A stretch of DNA of 64,000 nt from Anas platyrhynchos (GCF_047663525.1 NC_092592.1:26841001-26905000); one strand, 5' to 3'; counted from the first letter of the stretch, positions 30,001 to 42,234 are shown. Numbers and translations: made by a program. Notes: a model not told the origin generated them from the letters alone.

Positions 30001-33000
30001 TGATTTTACTCCAGTGAGTGAGTCTGCCCCGTGCCATAACCCCTTCCTCCTGGTGTTTTCCCAGGGTCTCGTGTCCCCTCCAGGGACTGGGAGGAGAGGA
30101 TGGGTGAGAGTCTGAGCTGGGCAGTGCTGTGCTGCCAGCTCTGGTACCCAGGCCAGTGCCAAGCTGCCTGTAGAGGCTGGCCTTGCTGCTGCCTTGCTGG
30201 AGATGAGGTGATGCAGCCTTGGCTGATGTTTCATGACCTTCTCTCTGTGCTTCCAGCCCCCCAACGACCCTCATGGCATCCAGAGAGAGGACCTGATTCT
30301 CAGCCTCCGGGCCGTGCTGGCCTCCACGCCCCAGTTTGCTGAGGTAGGTGGCTCCTCGGGCTCGTGAGCACCATGCCTGAGCACAGGCTGCAGTTCCTGG
30401 TTCTGCAGCTCCCAGAGCAGCTCTGTGGGAAGGGAACAACTGGGACCAGGAGCCTGCTGGTAGCCCTTGTGTCCTGCCTGTCCCTGGGGCTGGGCACATG
30501 GAGGGTGACACCCTGGGAAGGGGCTGCCTGTTGCACGTCTCTCTCTAGCTCTGCTCTCCTGGCAGAGGCTGAGCATGCAGCCCTGCAGGGCCAGGGACAG
30601 TGTGGCACAGAGAGGGCTGCCTTAACCACCTCTTTCTGTAGTTCCTGCTCCCTCTGCTCATTGAGAAGATGGACTCGGACCTGCAAAGTGCCAAGCTCGA
30701 TGCCCTGCAGACTCTGGTAAGGAGGGATCCCCCACTGCTCACACTGGCCTGTGCCAGCAGTAGTTCCTCTCCTGTGTCTGACAGCCAAAGACTCTCCCTT
30801 GCAGAGCCTGGTCCACATTTTCCTGTCTCACAGCGTCCCTGCTCTGTGTCCTACTGGTCCTGAGGTCTCTCTGATCCTCTCTCCTGTCTCTCTCTCTTGC
30901 AGACTGCCTGTTGTGCCATCTACGGGCAGAAGGAGCTGCAGGAATTCCTCCCCAGCCTCTGGTCATCCCTGCGCAGGGAGGTGAGTGCTGCAGGGCCCCT
31001 AACAAAGGCAGGCCTCAAGGGTCCCATGTCTCCTACCAGCCCCTGCCAGTGGTTTTGGACAGCCCAACTGAAAAACAGGGCTGGGGGGACAGGCCACCCC
31101 TCCCGGTGTGTCACGGGGCTTGTTGGCTGTGTTGTTAGAAGCACCACTTCCTGCGTGCTGCAGCCTGAGCCCTTTAGCCCTGTGTTGGGAACGTGAAGCC
31201 TGCAGCCGGGGTCAGCACCACGTGCTGCTCACCCCACGTGTCTCCTGCAGGTGTTCCAGACAGCAAGCGAGAAGGTGGAGGCAGAGTGCCTGGCTGCACT
31301 GCACGCCCTCTCCGCCTGCCTCTCCCGCTCCGTGCTCAGCTCAGACGCCGAGGACCTCCTGGATTCCTTCCTTAGCAGCATCCTGCAAGGTAGCTGGCTT
31401 GGAGACCTACCCTGCCCTGAGCAGCCAGGCCTGCGGGTGCTGCCAGGCCTGCAAGCATCCTCCTAGCCAGAGATGTCTGCCCCCGTGTTCTCTTTGAAGT
31501 CTGTTTCTTCTCTGTCTGGGTCTCCCAGCTAGCACTGGCTTCTGAGGGAATTCTCTCGAGGGAATTGGCAGTAGGAGGGAGGAGAAGAGAGGGTACAGTA
31601 GGGCATACAAATTGGATTGAGTTGCTTCCCTCCTAGCTGGGACTGGGGAGTCCAGAGCTGTGCTGCGTGCCTGGAGCTGGAGGCAGCAGCTCTGCCAAGG
31701 AGGCTGTGCTGCAGCTCAGAGCCGTGCCCCAGCAGCGAGTCCCAGCCCAGCTACCAGCTGTGCCCTGCACGCGAGGCAGGGGCGGTCCTGCTGGGGTGGC
31801 TGACACGCAGCACATCTCAGATTGCAGGCACCATCTGTGCGAGCCCGATATGAAGCTGGTGTGGCCGAGTGCCAAACTCCTGCAGGCAGCAGCGGGTGCG
31901 TCCCTGCGCTCCTACCACCGCCTCACCCACAGCGTGCTGCCCCTGCTGCTGGAGCAGTACAACAAGCACTCGCAGGTGAGGGGCACCCTGGCCTCGTGGC
32001 ACTGGGCTGAGATGCAGCTGGGTCCCAGCAGTCACGGTGAGCTGGGATGTGCCTTTGTGTCCCTGCAGAGCAGCCAGAGGAGGACAATCCTGGAAATGCT
32101 GCTGGGCTTCCTGGAGCTGCAGCAGAAATGGGGACATGTGGAAGAAGGTGAGGCTGGTCCCTCCAGAGGTACCCACGTACCCCTGCTGTGTCCTAGGGGG
32201 CTTCTGGCACTGCCCTCACCTTCCCCTACCCTGATGGAGAACAAAAGCTCCTTGACTTGGGGGCAACTGTTGTGCAGCCCACGGCCTGTGCCAGGGATCC
32301 TGTATGGGTGTGAACAGACAGGGAAAAGAGTCTGTCCAGTGCCATGGGGGTGGCTTTGCTGTGACAGCCAGCTGCCAGCAGTGACTCCGTTTGTGCCTCT
32401 GTCTGCAGATGAGAGCGCTGTGCTGTCCCTGCGAGCCCCAGTCTGCTCTGTGGTGTTCTCGGCGTTGACAGACCCCAGTGTGCAGCTGCAGTTGGTTGGG
32501 ATCAGGGCGCTGACCGTCCTGGGCTCCCTGCAAGGTTGGTGCCTCGCTTCTCCTGGGGAGGCAGGGGGAGGTGTCACCCCGTTCTGGGAGCCGTGGGACA
32601 CCCTGGCTGGCCACCTGTGCTGCACGTAGGCACACAGGAGCAGTGGCAGCACTTCCTACCCAGGCCATGATCTCTAGGGACACTCGATTTCACTCTCACC
32701 TGTTCATATTGGATTCCTTCTATCTCTGGAGTCTGTACTGCAGTGTTGCTGATACCCCAGACAAGGGGGGAGGACACTGGGATCTTTGTCTTTGGCCGAG
32801 GGCATGATTCCTCTGCGGCTCTTGTTCCAGGTTTCCTGTCTCCCTCTGACCTGGAGCTGGTTGTGGATCACCTCATCCGGCTCGCCCTGCACGAGGAGGA
32901 TTCCCAGAGCAGGTGAGGGCTGTACTCCAGTCACCCACACTCTGGGAGGAGGAACAGAACTCATCTTCGCAGAGAGGGGCTGTAGAGGCCTCTGGGTGGA

Positions 33001-36000
33001 GGCATGGGTGTAAAAGCAAAGGGGTGAACCAGTAGTTTGTGGTCTGTAAATCAGAAAGCCTGGGCCTGCAACGCAGGGGGCTCTGCACTGCTAGCCAGTA
33101 GTGTGAAAAAGGCAGATTGCTGAGAAATGGGTTTCTGGAGGCACCTTCTGGCCCAGATCTTTGCAGCTGCTGCACCAGCAGCTCAGGGTTTGCATAGCTT
33201 ACGTTCCCCCCTCTGTGCTCTTCCCTCCTGGCAGCGAAGCAGCGATGGAGGCAGCTGGGTCTCTGGCCCCCATCTACCCAAAGGTCTTCTCCGGGCGCAT
33301 GGTGCCCAGGCTCGGGGAGGAGCTGCAGTCAGGTAGGGGTGGTGGTGGGAGGGGAATGATTCTGGTGCTGGGGTGCAGCAGGGAGGCTGTGCCACACGGC
33401 ACGGGTCTGTGGCTGTCCTTGGTGGGGGATTCCCAGCACAATGTGGTGCTGGCACTGGGAGGGTTGCGGCTAGGGACTGCAGCTGGGATTGCCCTCGAGG
33501 AGCTGCCCAGCTATGGCAGGGAGCCTTGGGCTTGGCTTGGGGTGGTCCTGTGCTTCTGCACCCCATCTACCCTGGTATGGGCTGGGTCCTGAATGGCCTG
33601 GGTGCCACCCTAACGCCCCCCTGGGGTGTGTTTTCTCCTCAGAGCGGGAGGAGGAGAGATCCCTGGACCTCCGCTCCCTGCGGCAGCGCTGCCTGCAGGC
33701 CCTGGCAGCCGTGTCCACGCATGCCAGCATCGTGAGGGAGACCGTCCCCGTCCTGCTGCAGCATCTCCGGAAGGTGCAGAAAGGTAACTCAGCCTGGAAT
33801 GGGCAGCAGGGCACCGTGTGTCCGGGCAGGAGCTGGGTTTCTTGCTCGTGGTGGCAGCCCCGGGATGCTGCTGGCACCGACGGGGTGGTGTGACAGTGTC
33901 TGTGACCTGCAGGGAGTGAGGCTGGCAGTGCCCAAGAGGTGATCTCCGTGTGCCAGAGCCTGCACCGCGTGGCCCTGCAGTGCCAGCAGGACGCGGAGGG
34001 CTGCTGGTACTTCCACCAGGCCGTGGTGCCCTGTCTGCTGGCCATGGCCGTGCAGGCTGCCATGCAGGGTAGGTGCGGGGCTGGAGCCCGGGAGGGGCCG
34101 GCAGCGGCTCCCTGAGCTCCTGGGGCTTTGCAGAGCGCTGCTGCTGCCACCCGCCGGCAGGCGCGGGCACTGCGGGCCCTGCTGCCCCCTGCCAGGGGCA
34201 GAGCTGCACATTTGCAGCACCAAATCCCTGCCCTGCTGCCTGCAGAGAGCACCCAGCCACTCCTGGGCAAGGCGCTGTTGGAGGAGGACGTGCTGGCTGC
34301 CATGGTCCCCGTGATCAGCGCTGCCACCACCCACCTTAGCCCTGAGTGAGTACTGCTGGCGTGGGGCACAGCGCAGGCTGCGTTCCCCTCTGCTGCTCCC
34401 CGGGGTGGCCTCGTGCCTCCGGGGAGTTCTGTGGTGATGCTCCCAGAGCAGCATTTTGCAGCGTCTCCTTTCTCCTAGGCTGGCTGCCCAGAGCGTGGCC
34501 CACGTGGTGCCCCTCTTCCTGGATGGAGAGGTTTCCTTCCTGCCCCAGAACAGTTTCCCTTGCTCCTTCCAGCCCTTTGCGGTGCGTAGGGGGCACTGAA
34601 CAGGGGCAGGAAGTGAGGATGTGGGCGCAGGCTGTCAGCAGGGGCCGTGGTTGATGTGGGCGCTGTTTTTCCCCCACAGGAGGGGGAGTGCTTGGAGGCA
34701 CAGAGGCGCCTGGTCGCCCTCCTCATGGCCTTTGTCTGCTCCTTGCCTCGTGATGTAAGTTGGGGGGGAGAAGGGTCCTGCCTGAGCACCATCCTGCCCA
34801 GCTCCACAGCAAGCTCTGTGGGCAGAGGCAGGGACAAGCTGTGGCCCCAGGCTGTGACACGCTCTGTGTCCCTCTCAGGTGGTGATCCCCCAGCAGGAAC
34901 GCTTGCTCCGGGAGCTGCTGGCGCTGAGCTGCTCCTGCAACTGCCCCTTCACAGCCACCACGGCCGCCAAGTGCTTCGCGGGGCTGCTGAACAAGCACCC
35001 GGCGGGTAAGGGAGCCGGGCAGGGCCTGGGGGTCCCGGCACGGGGGTGGCAGGGAAAGGGCTCAGCCTGTCCCTTCTGCATCCCCAGGGCAGCAGCTGGA
35101 TGAGATCCTGCAGCTCACGGTGAACAGGATGGAGCCCGGCCTCGCAGAGGGGCCGCGCCGAGAGCAGGCGCTCACCCTGCTGCTCTGGGTAAGCAGGGTT
35201 CCCCCCTCTGTGCTCCCCCCTCCACGGGGCAGCATGGTGCTGACTCTGCTCTGCCCACACAGGTGACCAAAGCCCTGGTGCTGCGCTACCACCCCCTGAG
35301 CTCCCAGCTGACGGACAAGGTAAGCAGCAGGGAGGCCGGGTGCTCCCCGAGGAGCCTTCTGGCTGCGGGCACCCCGTCCCAGCGCTCTGTCCCTCGCAGC
35401 TGCTGGGCCTGCTGGGCGACGTGGAGCTGGGCCCCGCTGCGGCCGACGGCTTCTCCCTGCTCATGGCCGAGTCCCCGGACGTGCTGCACAAGGGCTGCCA
35501 CGCCGACGTGCGCATCATGTTCCGCCAGCGCTTCTTCACCGACAACGTGCCCAAGCTGGTGCAGGGCTTCCACGGGGCTGGCCCCGGTGAGAGCTGGCCC
35601 CGGCCCCACCACCCCCTGCCCCCTCACCCAGGGGCTCGGAGCCGGCGTCCTCTCCTTCCTGCCCATAACCGTCTCTGCCCTCCGCAGACGTGAAGGCCAA
35701 CTACCTGAAGGGCCTGTCCCACGTGCTCAACCACCTCCCCAGGCCCGTGCTGGTGACGGAGCTACCCACGGTGAGAGCTGTTCCTAGCAGGGGGACCGTG
35801 GTGGTGCCCAGACTGCAGGGCCGGGAGCTGCTCATGCCTCCTGTGTCCTCCCCCCTGCAGCTGCTTTCCCTCCTGCTCGAGGCCTTATCCTGCTCGGACC
35901 GCGTGGTGCAGCTCTCCACCCTCAGCTGCCTCCAGCCGCTGCTGCTTGAAGCTCCGCAGATCATGAGCCTTCATGTCGACACACTGGTCACCAAGTTCCT

Positions 36001-36486
36001 CAGCCTCACCTCCAGCCCCGCCATGGTGCGTGCACCCCTCTCCTGCACCGTGCTCCCCGGTCCTGCGCCCCGCTCCCCGGTCCTGCGCCCCTCTCCCCTC
36101 CCTTCCCTCACCGCTGTGTGTTGCAGGCTGTCCGCATCGCCGCCCTGCGCTGCGCCCACGCGCTCACCAGCCTGCCCACCATCGTGGTAAGTGCTCCTGC
36201 TGCCTGCCCCTGCTTGCAGGGGGCTCCCGGGGGGCACACAGCACCCCGGCACTCTCACTAAGAGCAGTTTCTGTCCTACAGCTGCTCCCCTACAAAGCCA
36301 GAGTGATCCGGGCACTGGCCAAGCCTCTGGATGACAAGAAGAGGCTGGTGCGGAAGGAAGCGGTGGCAGCACGGGGGGAATGGTGAGCGGCTGTTGCTGG
36401 AGCTGGGAAGGAGCTGGGGTGGTGGGGAGGTGGCTCAGCACCGTCTCTGTCCCCACAGGTTCCTGGTGGGGAGCCCGGGCAGGTGA
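24038..36486 (+). CDS. MMS19: MMS19, cytosolic iron-sulfur assembly targeting factor
   Basis: HEAT-repeat protein of the CIA targeting complex (with CIAO1 and CIAO2B) that hands Fe-S clusters to DNA polymerases, primase, XPD and other helicases. 31 exons, total 1024 residues (human 1030): 24038-24137, 26402-26450, 26842-26942, 28316-28401, 28747-28821, 29368-29437, 29620-29748, 29952-30013, 30257-30343, 30642-30716, 30903-30980, 31251-31389, 31821-31975, 32069-32147, 32409-32534, 32831-32912, 33235-33332, 33643-33783, 33913-34068, 34246-34345, 34479-34581, 34680-34754, 34879-35005, 35088-35188, 35263-35319, 35400-35586, 35688-35770, 35861-36025, 36127-36186, 36282-36382, 36459-36486. Phases agree throughout. 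Conserved stretches include LFYENRLQDHHLVIPSVLQG, MDGEKDPRNLLVAF, VTSCYFPIDFTPPPNDPHG, CEPDMKLVWPSAKLLQAAAG, RIMFRQRFFTDNVP and the C-terminal AKPLDDKKRLVRKEAV. Introns 1 (24138-26401) and 3 (26943-28315) are the longest and show nothing recognisable. Confidence 0.98.
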
Positions 36487-36791
36487 GTGCCCCGCATGCC
36501 CTCCCCATGCTGGCTGACAACCTGACGGGCCTGCTGCCGCCCTGCCAAGCCACACAACTGACACCACGGGCACAGCCTCCCCGGGAGCTGGTACTGCCTG
36601 GAGCGTGGGGGCCAGCAGACAGCGGCACCCCGGCACCCCCCCATCTTCCCTGCACCCACGGGAGTGAAGGATTTGTGCTGCTCGTGGCTTGCCTGCAGCC
36701 AGGGACAGTGCTGGACAGACTCGCCCTGCGTGAAGGGAGAGGGCAGGCCTGTGCACACGGGTACGGTGCGCAGCGGCCCCTCTGCAAGAGG

Positions 36792-36797
36792 AATAAA
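36792..36797 (+). terminator. MMS19 poly(A) signal AATAAA
   Basis: Canonical signal 306 bp after the MMS19 stop codon, about 180 bp from the opposing ZDHHC16 signal. Confidence 0.85.
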
Positions 36798-36972
36798 CAG
36801 CTGTTTTGGTAACGCTGTGAGGGATTTCGGTGCAGCCTGGGCTGGGCCTCCAATGCCCTGCACACCCTAACTCCACCTGGTGGGGAATCATCACCCTCCT
36901 GCTCCCAGACTGCTGTGCCCCCCACCACAGAGAAGAGCCGGGCTCCTTAAAAACAAAACAAACAAAACCACA

Positions 36973-36978
36973 TTTATT
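36973..36978 (-). terminator. ZDHHC16 poly(A) signal AATAAA
   Basis: TTTATT on the + strand, 340 bp beyond the ZDHHC16 stop, in an A-rich patch. Confidence 0.85.
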
Positions 36979-37318
36979 GGATGGTCTTAAAAAGTGCCTG
37001 GGGAGCAGGTCAGCCATCGTCTGCCCCCAAGCCTGCTGGAAGCCGAGCTGGGCCTCTCGTGCAGAACAAGGGTGGTGCCTCCAGCTCTGCCCCTTCCCCG
37101 GGGCCGCCTGCAGCCCCCGAGGTGCCGCAGAGCAGGCATTCAGGTACCGACCAAGTGCAAAGAGCGTCCCGGGGCTCTGGCTCCACTCAGGCTCAGCAGT
37201 GCGTGCCAGCACCTGCCTGCCAGCAGCCCCCTGGGCCAGAACAGAGCCAGGGTGCTGGGTTTGGGTCCCCTCGTGCTCCCCTGCCGGCAGGGAGGGCTGT
37301 GTCTGCGGCACCCAGCCC

Positions 37319-40300
37319 TCAGATGGCCAGGAGCGGCACGCGCTGCTCGCGCACGCAGGGGGGCAGCTCCCAGCTCAGCCCCGTTCCGTGGGGTGGGTGA
37401 GGAGAGGGCAGCAGGACACGGGTGAGCCAGTGCCTGTGGGGAGAGAAAGCTGAGGGCTCAGCACTGGGGAGCACAGCCAGGGCTGGCAGCAGCGAGGAGT
37501 GTGAGCCCGTGTCCCTCAGGTGCTGTGACAGCTCTGTCCTGCTCGCCCTCAGCACCCCCACCCGCTGCTGTGCCATCACCTTCCCCAACAGGGGCTCCCC
37601 TGGGGCTTTACCTGGGCACGTCCACTCCCAGAAACACCTTCCAGTTGTCCCAGCTGCCGTAACTGTAGGGGTTTCTGAACACCTGCACGTTAGGGAGACG
37701 CACATCAAACCCAGCTCTGCCCGGCTGGCCCTCCCACCCCGGGGGCTGCACTCACCTTGCCTTTCTTTTGCAGCCGCTGCCTCTCCTTCTTGTTGATGTG
37801 CCTCTCGATGCTGGTTTCCCCGCGGGTGATGAGGGCAGCGTGCCACAGCGTGAGGGCACCCAGGGCCAGTGCTACAGAGCTGGGAACAGCAAGGCACAGC
37901 GGGTTGCACCTAACACCTTCACTGCTGTCAGGGGCTGGGGCTGCCTTCCTCAGCCTCCTCCTGGGCCAGGGCCCTGAACTTGCTCCTCGTGACGCCCACG
38001 AGGCAGCAGGGCAGAGATGGCTGTGCTGGAGCCCAGTGTGGCCCAGGGGAGGTGGGGTGCAGGGCAGCACCGAACAGGCTGCCCTCTGCTTCCTGCAGCC
38101 CCCTCGCGCCCAGCCCGTGCCCCGTTACCTGCACAGCACCCAGAGGTACACCACGCTCTTGTGGAAGGCTCGCTGGCGGAAGGAGAAGGTGGGCGGCGGG
38201 GTCTGGTAGTACGTCTGCAACAGGACAGAGCGGGGGGGTCACCCAAACTGCTCAACAGCCTGAAGCCGGGCAGGGATGGCTGTACCCTTTGCTGATGCAG
38301 GGATCAGGCAGCTGGAGAGGGCTGGAGCCAGAACCAACACAACAGCCAGGGCCATGGGGAGGCAGCCTGAGACAGCCACAAGACACAGACATCACCCGAG
38401 AGCTGGCACGGGAGTGACAAGCAGGGGGTGGAGGCAGGGGGCAGGTCCCTGCACCACGCAGCGGGGGATGCTCAGGGGAGAGGTGTACGTGCTGCTGCTT
38501 CCCCAGGAGAGCAGGGCCTGAGCAGCACATGCCAAGCAGCTGCTGCCACCAGCCGAAGCCCCTGGAAGCTCAGTGTGTGGGGAAGCAGCCCCCTGACTGC
38601 TGGAGGCAGCGCTGCAGCGGAGCTGCCCGGCCAGCCCGGCTCTGGGACCCACGGGATGAGCACGGGGGCTGGCGCTGGCCCCGGGCTGCACCTTGAGAGC
38701 AGGACCCAGGCTGCAGGGCAGCTCTGCTCCGCGCTGCCTGCAGCAGGGATGTCCCACCTGGTTGGCAGCCACCTGCAGTCTGTCCTTCTCAAGCAGTTTC
38801 ATTCTCTAGGGGGATGGAAAACAGGGCACCAGTTACGTGGCTCCGAGGAGAGGGCTCTTTCCCCTCAAACCTCACCAGAGCAGGGCGGCACGGGCCTCGC
38901 AGGAGGAGGGAGAAGGGGAGCAAAGTCACTACGCCCCCGGGGCTGCTCCAGCCCTGTTCTGCAAGCTCAGCCCGGGGGGCCCAGGCAGCCTCTGTGCACG
39001 CTAGCGCTTCGTCTGCTGGGGCAGAGCAGGGGCTGGGGCTGCCCGCTCACCTCGATGGCTGCGTAGGCGTCCCGGAACATGTCCCAGGCGCTGATGCTGC
39101 AGTAGATGCAGCCCATGGTCATGAAGAGGCAGAAGGAGAAGAAGTAGCGGTGGTTGTAGTGCCCCACGCAGTTATTCAGCCAGGCTGCCCCTGGGGTTAA
39201 AGGTCTGTAACTGCTGCGGGTCGGCCAGTCCAAACCCTCCCCGCGGGGATCAGGCCCCCTGGCCAGGCTCCCAGCACCCTTCCCTCCCCGGGCTGGGGGA
39301 TGTGGGAGAGAAGTGGGGCAGGGCGAGGGGGAGGAAGCGGGGCTGGCTGCCCAGGAGCTGGGTGGCAGTGCAGAAGGATACGGCAGTGGTGGTCCATCTT
39401 CAGCACGCACCTAGGGGGGAGGAGAGCAGCACAAGTGTCAGCGCCAACACCAGCACCGTGCCCGGGAAGGGGCAGCCACCCCCCGGCCCCTCACGCTGTG
39501 CTAGGGCCAGGAGAGAAGCCAGCAGAGCAGAGGGGAAGGGGCTCAGCCCGCCCAGCACGCGGCAGGGAAAGAGAGGGGTGGGTGCTGGCCCGGGCAGCCC
39601 TACCTGTTGCAGATGCTGCAGTGGTGGGTGCGAGCCGGCTTGGGGGCGATGCATTTCCTGCAGATGGAGACGCCGGTGACATCGTTCTTGGCCTGCACAC
39701 AGGTCAGAAGAGGGGATATCACCACGCTGTCCCCTGCTCCTCGTGTTCTGCGCCTCCCCTGCCTCTCCTCCCAGCACTGCCCGGCCTCCAGGAGCCCTCA
39801 GGGTGCTCGAGGTGCTCCCAGGGCCCAGCTGTAGCTGGTGCCTGGTGGTGCGCACCTGCGGGGGGTGGCCGGGTGAGGTGGTGATGGCCTTGTAGTAGTG
39901 GAAGACGATCATGATGAGGTTCCAGTGTCCGTAGGTGAGGTGCCAGCAGATCCAGGCAGGCGTGTAGGTCTGCAGGATGAGGGGCAGCAGGCAGATGTAC
40001 ACGATGGCCACGATGGAGCTCGTCAGCCCGATCACCAGCGCCACGAACACCTGAGGGAAAGGGACCTGGGTCAGCAGAGAGGGCAGCATCTTCCCCGTGC
40101 TGCTCAGGAGAGACAAAATGCAGGCACGGGAACAAAGCAGGACCCACACCAAGGCCCCTGCTCCTCCTGCCTGGAGCAGCACAGCTCACACCGAGCACCC
40201 CCAGCACCCCCCCAGCACTCACCACGCCGAACCAGCGGGTGACGTGGTCCACCAGCCAGTAGACCGGCTCGAAGAGGGAGTCGAGCACCACGTCGCTGTT

Positions 40301-40459
40301 GGTGAAGGAGTTGTAGAGCAGGGAGCGGAGGCAGAGGCGCCCGTAGTGCCAGAGCTGCCCCGCCTGCCGCAGCAGCCCCAGGCGCCGCCGCCGGCCCAGC
40401 CGCAGGCACTTGAGGAGCAGGCGCATCACCGCTGCCAGCAGCCGCTGCCGGCTCCTCAT
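37319..40459 (-). CDS. ZDHHC16: ZDHHC16 (APH2), DHHC palmitoyltransferase
   Basis: ER/Golgi protein S-acyltransferase; reported substrates include phospholamban and ZDHHC6. Ten coding exons: 40223-40459, 39856-40050, 39604-39692, 39382-39410, 39051-39184, 38758-38805, 38129-38214, 37756-37879, 37612-37682, 37319-37433; 375 residues (human 377). The first exon has LCLRSLLYNSF and FEPVYWLVDHVTRWFGV. Membrane helices follow in exon 2, then the cysteine-rich domain with CRKCIAPKPARTHHCSICNR and the catalytic DHHC (residues 180-183), NNCVGHYNHRYFFSF, and SIERHINKKERQRL near the C-terminus. Exon 4 is only 29 bp and its donor reads GTATCCTT, typical of a U12-type intron. A splice acceptor at 40476-40478 upstream of the ATG implies a non-coding first exon. 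A good donor at 41985 suggests that exon starts in the promoter shared with EXOSC1. Confidence 0.97.
39185..39381 (-). other. probable U12-type intron in ZDHHC16
   Basis: On the minus strand the intron opens GTATCCTTC directly after the 29-bp exon carrying DHHC. An ACCTTTAAC branch-like sequence lies 12 nt from its AG end. The donor is forced by reading frame: TGC C joins CC TGG to give the conserved Cys-Pro-Trp. The branch match is only 6 of 9, so this is a little weaker than the EXOSC1 case. Confidence 0.75.
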
Positions 40460-40475
40460 CCCCGCCACGCCGTGC

Positions 40476-41985
40476 CTGCGAGGAGAGGCTGGGTGTGGGC
40501 AGGCTGCCCCTCACCTGCTGGCCTCGGGGAGGGCGCAGAGCAGCAGCAGGGGGAGCTGAGCCCCAGCTCTGCCTGGCCAGGCTGCGAGGCTGCGTCCCTG
40601 GGATGGTTCCAGGCGCAGAGTGGGGGCCGCAGGTCTCCCAGCCCAACGTGCCTGACCTCAGCTGCTCCCTGGTCCCATCTCATCTTTCCCCGAGGAGAGG
40701 GGGCCGGGGAGCGACACGGAGAGGCTGACTCAGGGGAAACCGGAGACGGCGCGGGTACCCGGGGTGCTGGGCCCGTTCCACGGCAGGGGAGCAGCAGGGA
40801 TGCTGGCAGAGCGGGGTGATCCCAGCCCCAGCACGTCCCCACTGGCTCGGGAACGGGGAAGCCCTCTCCTCACCCCAAAAGGCAGCACCTGCACGCTGCT
40901 TCCCTTTGCCTCAACCTCTGGGCCAAGCCATAGAGGCCACCCCACGCTCATCCCAACCTCACAGCCCCACTCCAAGAGTCCCAATTGGGATAAGGCCAGC
41001 GAAGGAGAGCCCCGTGGGCAGCCCCTGGCGAGGCAAGGCTGCACACCCAGTGCTCGCCTTCCTGCTCAGCCCCTCGTCCTGCTCAGGAGCCGTGCTGCAG
41101 CCAGGAGGAACCCGAGCTGGCCCAGAAATGAGGCAAACGATCTGCTGGGTCGGGACCCCAGGCTCCGCGCAGGCAGGGCCATCAATATTAACCAGCACAA
41201 CTGCCCCGGGGTGCTGCCAAGGCACGCTCCGGGCTGGGACCAAGCGCTCATCTCGGCGCAGTGCCAGTGTCAGTGCTGCACCACCGAGCACGCCTGGAGG
41301 CAGCCCCCAGCACCCCCAGCCCCAAAACCACCCCTGTCAGCTGTGCCTGTGCCCCGTGAGCCATGTGGGGCCGGACACGAGGACGGCAGCCCGCACGCAC
41401 CGCTGCCACCCAGGCTTCCACATCTCGGGGGGAGGTGGCTGAACCCCAGGGGGTTCCCTCCCTGACCGACAGCAGCAGCCGGGCAGGGCACCCATGGGGG
41501 GGAGCAGAGCGGGGACAGGGCAGCGCCCCCCTGCCCCTGCCCAGCACCTGATGGGGCACCCAGCATGGCCGGGACCCCCTGCAGCCCCCGAGGGGGCACC
41601 TGAGAGCGGCTGGACCCCTGCCTGCCCCCTGCCTCCTGCAGCCCAGCACCCATGGGGGCCCCCAGCACCATGGGGCACCCCCAGCCCTAGGGGTCCCCCA
41701 GCACCCATGGGCCCCCCGCTCCCCTAGCCCCATGCCCCTCCAGCACCCCCAGCCCCATGGGACACCCCCAGCACCCATGGGCCCCCCCAGCACCCCCAGC
41801 ACCCCCAGCCCCGTGGGCGCTCAGCACCCTTGGGCCCCCCCAGCACCCTTGGGCCCTCCCCAGGCCCCCTCAGCCCCCCCCCAGCCCCATGGGGCCGCCC
41901 TAGGCCCCCATCCCCATGCCGCCCCCAGCACCCATGGGGCTTCCCCATGCCCCCCCCCCAGCCCCACGGTCCCCCAGCCGCCCAC
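40476..41985 (-). other. probable 5' UTR intron of ZDHHC16
   Basis: The ATG exon starts after a pyrimidine-rich acceptor (CTCTCCTCGCAG on the minus strand). The best donor on that strand near the CpG island is CAG/GTGGGC, with GT at 41984-41985. The 1.5 kb between contains a C-rich minisatellite and no coding exon that I can see. The pairing of these two sites is inferred. Confidence 0.5.
41551..41960. repeat. CAGCACCCATGGGGC-type minisatellite
   Basis: Degenerate tandem units of about 15-20 bp (CCCCCAGCACCCATGGG, CCCCAGCCCCATGGGGC) on the + strand, upstream of the ZDHHC16/EXOSC1 shared promoter and probably inside the ZDHHC16 5' intron. Frames here are low-complexity artefacts. Confidence 0.8.
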
Positions 41986-41986
41986 C

Positions 41987-42234
41987 TGCCGCCCCGTCCC
42001 CGCCTGCCGCCGCCATGCCGCTCCCCCCTCCGCCCTCACGGCCCTACAGCGGCGCCTGCGCGCCAGGCCCCGCCATTTCCCTCCCCCCCCCCACCCCATA
42101 AACACCCCACAAACTACAACTCCCAGCGCGCACCGCGCTCCCCCTTCCCCCCTCCACCCAATGGCCGCGCCTCTTTCATCCCCCCCTTTCCCCCTCAGCC
42201 AATAGCGCGGCGGCTCTGTGCGGGCGGCGGCAAG
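41987..42234. promoter_or_regulatory. shared ZDHHC16/EXOSC1 promoter: ZNF143-type site and CCAAT boxes
   Basis: CpG-rich region with an ACTACAACTCCCAGCGCGC element (42113-42131), which matches the ZNF143/STAF SBS motif. CCAAT boxes lie at 42158-42162 and 42199-42203, the second 32 bp before the EXOSC1 ATG. Bidirectional use is inferred from the divergent layout, which is the same in human. Confidence 0.7.
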
